From Vulcanimicrobiota bacterium (GTDB taxonomy: Bacteria > Vulcanimicrobiota > Vulcanimicrobiia > Eremiobacterales > Eremiobacteraceae): a stretch of 7,091 nt of DNA. Numbering within the stretch: the first letter of the stretch is position 1; the number at the start of each line of letters is the position of its first letter. Below, piece by piece: positions 1 through 4,715 of this stretch. The DNA is taken from the NCBI GenBank assembly GCA_019232725.1, contig JAFANK010000115.1, forward strand, positions 1-7,091, read 5' to 3'. The translations under genes and the position numbers were made by a program. The notes below the pieces were generated by a model. The model saw nothing but the letters and a program-made list of their open reading frames with translations. It searched no databases and was not told the origin of the DNA.

Positions 1-94
1 CGAATCTGAACATGCCTGTCACGCAGGAGGCCGTGGGTTCGAGTCCCATCAGCGTCGCCACTCAAAAACCCATGAAATAAGATTTCACGAGCTT
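1..94 (+). repeat. tRNA-Asp 3'-half repeat, copy 1
   Basis: This copy starts at or before the window edge. Bases 11-27 form a tRNA-Asp anticodon arm with loop CTGTCAC (anticodon GTC at 18-20) and one stem mismatch, A12 against G26. The T arm is 33-49 (loop TTCGAGT), the acceptor 3' strand 50-56, discriminator G57 and encoded CCA 58-60; G73 and GUC are the expected aspartate identity elements. Bases 1-10 do not form a D arm and match the bases upstream of copy 2, so this is a fragment and not the end of an intact gene. Bases 1-62 match 2774-2835 at 61 of 62 positions (C31 against T2804). A decayed terminator hairpin follows at 66-94. Confidence 0.85.
66..94 (+). terminator. Decayed tRNA terminator hairpin, copy 1
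   Basis: Bases 66-78 can pair with 82-94 around the loop AAG, giving 10 of 13 pairs. The three mismatches are all A-C or C-A, as expected if single transitions had eroded an older perfect stem. It sits just after the CCA, in the same place as the intact hairpin after copy 2. No T-run follows, so present-day terminator activity is doubtful. Confidence 0.45.
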
Positions 95-275
95 CACCAT
101 TTGCGTTATCATCTGTTGGGGCCAAGTAATGGCTATTTGCGCTAGGATTTCTGTGCTCTGTACCTAAGGACGGCGCCCGCGTGAGTCGCTAGGGATCGCT
201 TCCCTCTCAGGCCGCAGCGCGCCTCAGCAGAGTGATATGCGCCACTGATGCAATTTCACAAGTTTGAAAGGATAA

Positions 276-407
276 ATGACCACAATGGATACCAAGCAAG
301 AAACCACGACCGGCGCCCGGGACGGCGCCAAACTGAGCGTGGTGCCCGACCATCGGTTTACTACCGTACTTTGTGTGCCTCACATCTTTTCCGCTAGTGT
401 TGTATAA
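276..407 (+). CDS. Possible small ORF of 43 codons, unknown function
   Basis: An ATG at 276 follows the purine-rich GAAAGGA (266-272) by only three bases; a second in-frame ATG at 285 has a 12-base spacing. The predicted peptide begins MTTMDTKQETTTGARDGAK, is hydrophilic at first and ends in a more hydrophobic stretch (VLCVPHIFSASVV). I recognise no domain. The TAA stop (405-407) lies inside a TATAAT box that probably serves the next gene. It could be a leader peptide, the remnant of a longer gene, or chance. The remaining 95-275 stretch shows no gene I can support; its only structure is a small hairpin at 191-205 (AGGGA/TCCCT around TCGCT). Confidence 0.25.
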   Translation: MTTMDTKQETTTGARDGAKLSVVPDHRFTTVLCVPHIFSASVV

Positions 408-408
408 T
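403..408 (+). promoter_or_regulatory. Candidate -10 box for the anti-sigma kinase operon
   Basis: TATAAT at 403-408 is a perfect -10 consensus about 32 bases upstream of the kinase ATG at 440, giving a predicted transcript start near 415. No convincing -35 hexamer lies 16-18 bases upstream (that stretch reads around CCTCACAT), so the promoter may need an activator or belong to a different sigma class. Inferred from the sequence alone. Confidence 0.4.
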
Positions 409-439
409 GGACCTCGCGGCCGGGTAAGCTACCAATGCA

Positions 440-865
440 ATGCCGGCATGCGAAAAAGAATTTCCCAGCCACGCTTCGTCGGTGGCGAAGGCTCGTGAGT
501 TTGTGAGAGGGTACTTGACCGCATGGGAGCTATCCGCTGGCGATATTTCGGACGTCCTTATGGCATCGGGTGAGGCTTGTAGCAACGCAATTCTTTATGC
601 GGCTAGTGAGAAACCATTTCGAGTTTCGTGCCAATATGAAGGAGGCGTGCTGACAGTAAAGGTTCAGGACTCCGGCCGAGGTTTCGTCTTGCAAGGAAGC
701 GGGCTGGGCCACAAGCCCCGCGCGTTGGGAGCGGGAGGCCTTGGCATCCACATCATGCGCGTGCTTATGGATGAAGTCTCCTTCGAAATGAGTGAACAAG
801 GTACCACGGTCAAACTTCTCAAGCGCATTGCGAAGAGTAAGAAGCCTACGGAGCAATTTCAATGA
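440..865 (+). CDS. Anti-sigma regulatory factor, SpoIIAB/RsbW-like serine kinase (HATPase_c_2)
   Basis: A 141-residue single-domain GHKL ATPase of the RsbW/SpoIIAB type. Such cytoplasmic proteins bind a sigma factor, or phosphorylate a serine on an STAS-domain antagonist, and so control sigma availability. Visible motifs are the N box GEACSNAILYA (E45, N49), the G1 box QDSGRGF (D77, G79, G81) and the G2 region GAGGLGIHIMRVLMDEV (G99-G102). The length is normal for the family and all ATP-site motifs are intact. The start is the first ATG after an in-frame TAA at 425-427; the ribosome site is weak (GGGTAAG at 423-429). Its stop overlaps the next ATG in an ATGA arrangement, so the two genes are probably coupled. 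No sigma factor or STAS gene lies nearby, so its target is unknown. Confidence 0.88.
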   Translation: MPACEKEFPSHASSVAKAREFVRGYLTAWELSAGDISDVLMASGEACSNAILYAASEKPFRVSCQYEGGVLTVKVQDSGRGFVLQGSGLGHKPRALGAGGLGIHIMRVLMDEVSFEMSEQGTTVKLLKRIAKSKKPTEQFQ

Positions 866-1344
866 GTACGAAGGAAGTCAGCGCGGATACCATCACCGCA
901 AAGCGTTTTCAACTTGTCGGTGACAATGGCGAACTTCGCGCTCTCATGAAGACGGTGAGCGATAATCCAATATTGGAGTTTCTCGATAGCTCTAGTCAAG
1001 TTCGCCTGAACATCCAAATCTCGAATGACTGGCCCATTCTTAACATGATGGACAAGAATGGGAACGTTTGCATAGAGCTTGGGACGATCAACGATAAGCC
1101 GACGTTGTTTTTTACAGATAAAAACGGCAACTTACGCGTGGGGATTTCGTTGTCTCGGAGCGACGGAAGCCCGCGGATTTTGTTTCTAGACGATCAAGCA
1201 AACGTACGCTTTGGCGTTATTGCTGATACAGAGGGGGTTCCGCGGGTTATTGGGACCGATCAGTTTGGCACGAAACACAAGCTATTATGGTTTTCACAAG
1301 AAGCCAACCCGAACGAAAACGACGATAAACGGGCGAGCACTTAA
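862..1344 (+). CDS. Protein of five 22-24-residue beta-type repeats, unknown function
   Basis: A 160-residue protein whose start overlaps the kinase stop by four bases (ATGA), so it is probably co-translated with the kinase. It is built from tandem units with the pattern Pro, two or three hydrophobic residues, Asp, a short turn often reading NGN, then [VL]R and alternating hydrophobics. The repeat prolines fall at residues 36, 58, 80, 104 and 127, spaced 22, 22, 24 and 23. Clear turn motifs include DKNGNV (64-69), DKNGNL (86-91) and DDQANV (110-115). The alternating pattern suggests a small beta-solenoid or beta-sheet repeat fold. No signal peptide or membrane segment is visible, so it is probably cytoplasmic. 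The C-terminus (about 147-160) is polar and likely disordered. Its coupling to the kinase suggests a partner or scaffold role, which is inference only. Confidence 0.8.
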   Translation: MSTKEVSADTITAKRFQLVGDNGELRALMKTVSDNPILEFLDSSSQVRLNIQISNDWPILNMMDKNGNVCIELGTINDKPTLFFTDKNGNLRVGISLSRSDGSPRILFLDDQANVRFGVIADTEGVPRVIGTDQFGTKHKLLWFSQEANPNENDDKRAST

Positions 1345-1619
1345 GAGCGATCCTTTGTTATCAAGCTTGTAAGCGAAGCTGCTTTCGGGCAACTGATTTG
1401 TGGTTGTCACAGCTAAATTGATCAGTCGAGGAGGTTGGCACTTGGCTGCGCATCACTCGCCGCCCAGGGGTGCATATTCTGTCGACGTCCAGAATACAAG
1501 CTTAAGCTAGTACGGGTAAAGGAGCTGACAAGAACAGTCCGTAACCGAACTCGCCCTGAAGCAGTACTGGGAGTGAGTCATACCATTGACGATCTTCCAT
1601 ATCTAATGGAGGAAACGAG

Positions 1620-2837
1620 ATGGCGAGCCGTCAGCTTAAATCCCACAGAACCTGATCGCAGGTTCTTCCCATACCGGATCGTCCTTTTACTGGGATAGCG
1701 AATCGGACACTCCAGGGATCGAAGCCGGATTTCCCCTTGCCCGTCCAAGCCCCGGACGGAGCGCCTAACGTGCTCTTAGTACTCATCGATGATGCCGGCT
1801 TCGGAAATCCCTCCACATTTGGAGGTCCCATCGCGACCCCAACGCTCAAAAAGCTTGCGCAAGAAGGATTGAAATACAATCAGTTCCACGTGACCGCTCT
1901 TTGCTCGCCATCGCGCGCAGCCTTGCTTTCGGGGCGCAACCATCACGCCGTAGGATTCGGCTCTATCGCTGAATTGTCGGGCGGTTGGCCCGGCTACAAT
2001 GCCACGTGGCCGAAGAGTGCCGCCTCAATGGCTGAGATCTTGCGCAACAATGGCTATAACACTGCTGCATTTGGGAAGTGGCATCTCACCCCAAGTGATG
2101 CGCAAGGCCCAGCAGGTCCGTTCCGCCGTTGGCCCAGCGGAATCGGATTCGATTATTATTGGGGTTTTCTGCCCGGAGATTCTAGCCAATACGACACGGT
2201 ATTAGTTGAGAACAATACGGTACTCGGACCATCCGAAGATGAAAACTTTTATTTTCCCGACGCAATGGCCGACAAGGCCATAGAATGGGTTCGGGGACAA
2301 AAGTCGCAGAGTCCGAATAAGCCGTTCTTTATTTACTTTGCGACTGGGAGTAGCCATGCCCCTCATCACGTCAGCACTGAGTGGGCTGATAAGTACAAGG
2401 ACAAGTTCGACGGCGGTTGGGACGCGCTCCGTAAGCAGACGTTTGAGCGACAAAAACAACTGGGCGTCATTCCCGCGAATGCAGAATTGACGCCGCGCGC
2501 TGACGCGTTCCCCGCGTGGGATTCCCTATCCGCGGATGAAAAGAAGCTCTATGCGCGTCAAATGGAAGTTTACGCGGGATACCAAGAAAATGCAGACTAC
2601 AACGTTGGTCGCCTCGTTCAGGAGATTGAGGACATCGGCATCGCCAATAACACGGTGATCTTCTACATTTTCGGCGACAACGGCTCAAGCATGGAAGGCA
2701 CTCTTACTGGGTCTTTTAACGAACTGACGATGCAAAATGGCATTCTAGCAGACGTCCGCGGACAACTACGAAACGAATCTGAACATGCCTGTCACGCAGG
2801 AGGTCGTGGGTTCGAGTCCCATCAGCGTCGCCACTAA
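1620..2837 (+). pseudogene. Arylsulfatase pseudogene: early nonsense codon and 3' truncation at a tRNA fragment
   Basis: The original start is best placed at ATG 1620, seven bases after a strong GGAGG (1608-1612). It reads MASRQLKSHRT and then an in-frame TGA (1653-1655), after which the same frame continues with SQVLPIPDRPFTG, the usual N-terminal motif of this sulfatase family. The catalytic core is preserved: LIDDAGFG with metal-binding aspartates (about codons 57-58 from ATG 1620), ALCSPSRAALLSGR with the formylglycine cysteine (about 95), FGKWHLTP, SHAPHH and the second metal motif GDNGSSMEG. Homology ends near ILADVRGQL (to about 2768). The rest of the frame (NESEHACHAGGRGFESHQRRH) is largely a translation of the tRNA-Asp repeat and stops at 2835-2837. 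Family members are usually about 750-800 residues, so roughly the C-terminal half is missing. A restart at TTG 1737 would restore the core but has no clear ribosome site. I consider it non-functional. Confidence 0.88.
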
Positions 2838-2875
2838 GAAGCCCGTGAACGTAGTCACCATCACGGGCTTCTTAG
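2761..2875 (+). repeat. tRNA-Asp 3'-half repeat, copy 2, best preserved
   Basis: This copy begins with GACAACTACGAA (2761-2772), shared with copy 3, then has the anticodon arm at 2784-2800 (anticodon GTC at 2791-2793), the T arm at 2806-2822, the acceptor strand at 2823-2829, discriminator G2830 and encoded CCA 2831-2833, followed by a perfect hairpin. A 5' tRNA half is missing: GACG at 2752-2755 could pair with the acceptor end, but the other three acceptor positions fit poorly and no D arm can be drawn. It overlaps the 3' end of the broken arylsulfatase frame. The direct-repeat arrangement with copies 1 and 3, over a tRNA 3' end, is the classic footprint of site-specific insertion. Confidence 0.88.
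2834..2875 (+). terminator. Perfect 15-bp hairpin after tRNA-Asp repeat copy 2
   Basis: CTAAGAAGCCCGTGA (2834-2848) is fully complementary to TCACGGGCTTCTTAG (2861-2875), with a 12-base loop. It begins one base after the encoded CCA, where a tRNA terminator belongs. The right arm is T-rich (CTTCTTAG) but no true T-run follows. It would also insulate hicA from transcription coming from block A. Confidence 0.75.
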
Positions 2876-2901
2876 CATCTATCGAAGCTCTAATTATGTA
2901 G

Positions 2902-2915
2902 TACTATATATAGTA
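2902..2915. promoter_or_regulatory. A/T-rich palindrome, candidate HicB operator and hicA promoter region
   Basis: TACTATATATAGTA is a perfect 14-base palindrome 35 bases upstream of the hicA start. HicB antitoxins with a ribbon-helix-helix domain are known to repress their own promoter through short palindromes, so this is a natural candidate operator. A possible promoter lies just beside it: TTGTCC (2916-2921) and TAGTAT (2939-2944) with a 17-base spacer. That would start transcription close to the GTG at 2951, so hicA could be nearly leaderless. Confidence 0.5.
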
Positions 2916-2950
2916 TTGTCCATTGCGGGGAAATGTGATAGTATAGCAGC

Positions 2951-3178
2951 GTGGAGAAGCGCCTCCAGCGGCTATATGATCAAGTAGCAAGGAATCGGAA
3001 GAATTGCCGCTACGAGGATCTCGAGCGGTTGCTCCTCGCGGCTGGGTTCACCTTACGAAAGACGAGTGGATCGCACATGGTATTCAAACGTGGTTCAGAC
3101 ATCTTGAGCGTCCCAAAACGGCGGCCGGTGAAAGAGCACTATGTTGATGAGGCGCTCGCCATCATTTCGAAGATCTAA
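2951..3178 (+). CDS. hicA: HicA-type toxin, mRNA interferase
   Basis: A 75-residue HicA family (YcfA-like) protein. HicA toxins have a double-stranded-RNA-binding-like fold and cleave mRNA through one conserved histidine until HicB neutralises them. The diagnostic region reads YEDLERLLLAAGFTLRKTSG followed by SHMVF, placing the catalytic histidine at residue 42, and the C-terminal part has the family pattern P..RPVK..YV.EAL. The N-terminal RNRKNCRYEDLE segment matches the longer HicA subgroup. The start is the first GTG after an in-frame TAG at 2939-2941; no Shine-Dalgarno sequence is visible, which fits a leaderless or weakly translated toxin. hicB follows after 36 bases. The length and key residue are intact, so it is probably functional. 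Confidence 0.9.
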   Translation: MEKRLQRLYDQVARNRKNCRYEDLERLLLAAGFTLRKTSGSHMVFKRGSDILSVPKRRPVKEHYVDEALAIISKI

Positions 3179-3214
3179 GTCGCAATCTATTGTATCAGAA
3201 GTGGAGAAGGCAAC

Positions 3215-3595
3215 ATGGCAACTGTAGTCACAAAGCGGAATAAGTTGAGGGAGTACCTCTCGAAGCCTTACGCTCGCGAATTGATCAAAAATGAAGATGG
3301 AACTTGGTATGCGCGAGTTGTGGAGCTTAAGGGCTGCATGACCGAAGGTGATACAGAGGAAGAGGCCTTGGAGGCTCTCGACGATGCGATGAAGGGTTGG
3401 CTGGAAGTCGCGATCGAGGATAAAGAGCCTATTCCTGAACCTTTAGAATCACGGTCCTTCAGCGGCAAATTTGTGGTTCGAGTTCCTCGCACGATGCATC
3501 GGGATCTAGCAAAGCGCGCTGAAATTGAGGGAGTCAGCCTAAATCAGTTTGTCCTGACTGCTCTAGCCAAAGAGGTCAGAGGCGGCAAGGATTAG
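3215..3595 (+). CDS. hicB: HicB-type antitoxin with ribbon-helix-helix DNA-binding tail
   Basis: A 126-residue antitoxin paired with the upstream toxin. Residues about 15-75 form the HicB partial RNase-H-like domain (YARVVELKGCMTEGDTEEEA, then a helix and a PIPEP loop), which blocks the toxin active site in known pairs. Residues about 82-122 (SGKFVVRVPRTMHRDLAKRA, then EGVSLNQFVLTALA) form a ribbon-helix-helix DNA-binding domain, expected to bind the operator upstream of hicA. The ATG has a good GGAGAAGG ribosome site (3203-3210), much stronger than that of the toxin gene, which favours antitoxin excess. The 36-base gap implies one transcript. Confidence 0.92.
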   Translation: MATVVTKRNKLREYLSKPYARELIKNEDGTWYARVVELKGCMTEGDTEEEALEALDDAMKGWLEVAIEDKEPIPEPLESRSFSGKFVVRVPRTMHRDLAKRAEIEGVSLNQFVLTALAKEVRGGKD

Positions 3596-3608
3596 CACGC
3601 TGTGAAGA

Positions 3609-3627
3609 CCCCGGCGTTTTGGCGGGG
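3609..3627. terminator. Candidate bidirectional terminator between hicB and the desaturase gene
   Basis: CCCCGGC (3609-3615) pairs with GGCGGGG (3621-3627) at 6 of 7 positions around the loop GTTTT. The hairpin lies in the 36 bases between the hicB stop and the stop of the convergent desaturase gene, where a shared terminator is expected. There is no long T-run on either side, so efficiency is uncertain. Confidence 0.5.
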
Positions 3628-3631
3628 ATTC

Positions 3632-4489
3632 CTAGAAGCCAACCCGGTCGCCTCGTGGCTGATTTGCCACCCGCTGCAGCATCGCAGGCGACGGCAAGCG
3701 GACGTTGCGTACCAAATGCATCGCCCGCAAGAGCTTTATCTGAATCCAAGTCAGATCGAATTCGAACCAACGCAAGCCGTGGCGTGCCGAGAATGGGAAG
3801 GCGTGGTGATTGTTGTGCCAGCCTTCTCCCCATGTTAGCAACGCCACCCACCAGCAGTTTGTCGAGAGGTCGCCAGTCCTGTACGTTCGGTAACCAAACT
3901 TGTGCGCCGCGCTATTGACAAACCACGTCATGTGATACACAAACACAAGTCGAACGAAAACTCCCCAAATGAGCCAGGACATACCGCCGAGAGCAAAGAG
4001 AATCGCGGCCAACACAATCTGCAGCATGAAGCTGCGATGATGGAGGAAGCGGTAGAAGGGCTGAGACCAAAGGTCCGGCGCTTGGCGCCTTTGTTCTTGA
4101 TCGCTGGGACGGTTCTTGTTCGGCATGTACAACCAGTCAATATGCGTCCACCACATACCGCGGTGCGCGTCATGAGGATCATTTTCTTCATCTGAATGTG
4201 CGTGATGCAATCGGTGCGTTGCGACCCACTCAATTGGGTCGCCCTGCAGGGCAAGCGTACCGCAGGCAGCGGCAAAGTATTCAAGTGGCTTCCAAAATAC
4301 GAGACTGCGATGGGTGAGCGCACGGTGAAAGCAGAGCGCGATGCCAAATGCACCGGTCAGCCACCACAGGGCGAGCGCAAGTGCGAGCCCGCTCCACGAG
4401 AAGAAGCCGGAGAAAAATCCAAGCAGCGCACCAACGTGAATTGCTAAGAGGCCAAAATTCACCGGAAAATTGTATTTCTTCCGCTGCAT
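3632..4489 (-). CDS. Acyl-CoA/acyl-lipid fatty acid desaturase (delta-9 type), integral membrane
   Basis: A 285-residue membrane di-iron desaturase that would introduce a cis double bond into acyl chains and so adjust membrane fluidity, using oxygen and electrons from a carrier not encoded here. All three histidine boxes are intact: HRALTH (55-60), HRLHH (92-96) and HNNHH (225-229), plus the family motif NSAAHKFG (192-199). Hydrophobic segments lie at about 11-30, 33-52 and 155-191, the last probably two spans. The order and spacing match bacterial stearoyl-CoA desaturase-like enzymes of about 300 residues, so it looks complete. The ATG at 4489 has no clear Shine-Dalgarno sequence. The upstream region contains repeat copy 3, so the promoter may lie in or near that repeat. 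It is convergent with hicB and monocistronic here. Confidence 0.92.
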   Translation of the reverse strand: MQRKKYNFPVNFGLLAIHVGALLGFFSGFFSWSGLALALALWWLTGAFGIALCFHRALTHRSLVFWKPLEYFAAACGTLALQGDPIEWVATHRLHHAHSDEENDPHDAHRGMWWTHIDWLYMPNKNRPSDQEQRRQAPDLWSQPFYRFLHHRSFMLQIVLAAILFALGGMSWLIWGVFVRLVFVYHMTWFVNSAAHKFGYRTYRTGDLSTNCWWVALLTWGEGWHNNHHAFPFSARHGLRWFEFDLTWIQIKLLRAMHLVRNVRLPSPAMLQRVANQPRGDRVGF

Positions 4490-4527
4490 GGGTCGCGATT
4501 TCTGTAGCGCGCGGCGAGTTACCGCTT

Positions 4528-4636
4528 GACAACTACGAATAGCCGCCAGGTTGGTATCGACGCACGCAGGAGGCCGTGGGTTCGAGTCCCATCAGCGTGC
4601 CAGTTAAAAGCGCATGAAATAAGACTCATGGGGCTT
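4528..4636 (+). repeat. tRNA-Asp 3'-end repeat, copy 3, degraded
   Basis: This copy begins with the same GACAACTACGAA (4528-4539) as copy 2. Bases 4564-4598 are identical to 21-55 of copy 1 (35 of 35, including the C where copy 2 has T), covering the 3' side of the anticodon arm, the T arm and most of the acceptor strand. One base is missing before the discriminator, and CCA lies at 4600-4602. The anticodon and 5' stem are lost; the preceding CAGGTTGGTATCG (4547-4559) resembles a D loop and may be a relic. Downstream, CATGAAATAAGA (4613-4624) matches copy 1 at 71-82 with the same offset from the CCA. It is the oldest-looking of the three. Confidence 0.8.
4608..4636 (+). terminator. Decayed tRNA terminator hairpin, copy 3
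   Basis: AAGC (4608-4611) pairs with GCTT (4633-4636), and CATGA (4613-4617) with TCATG (4626-4630), separated by a small internal loop. It occupies the same place after the CCA as the hairpins of copies 1 and 2 and shares their right-arm pattern ending GCTT. No T-run follows. Confidence 0.4.
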
Positions 4637-4715
4637 GCTAGTACGATAGGTTCTACCCCGGTGTAGCCCTCAAGCATAGGTCGCCGGAATGGGGTGGCGA
4701 ACACTCGACTCAATA

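Noticed and set aside
435..509. Alternative ATG at 435 for the kinase
   Set aside because: It is out of frame with the kinase and closes after about two dozen codons.
1653..1655. TGA as selenocysteine or a reassigned codon
   Set aside because: No SECIS-like context was identified, the position is outside any catalytic motif, and TGA acts as a stop in the coupled kinase gene. A nonsense mutation is simpler.
1435..1698. 87-codon ORF from a TTG start after GAGGAGG
   Set aside because: The start touches the purine stretch with no spacing, the protein has no recognisable features, and its 3' part overlaps the true sulfatase frame, which carries family motifs. I see no supported gene in 1345-1607.
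2752..2833. A complete tRNA-Asp gene at copy 2
   Set aside because: GACG at 2752 pairs with the acceptor end, but the remaining three acceptor positions fit poorly and no D arm can be formed in 2759-2783. The same non-tRNA upstream bases occur in copy 1.
3602..3918. Plus-strand ORFs downstream of hicB
   Set aside because: They are antisense to the desaturase gene, whose three histidine boxes establish the coding strand.
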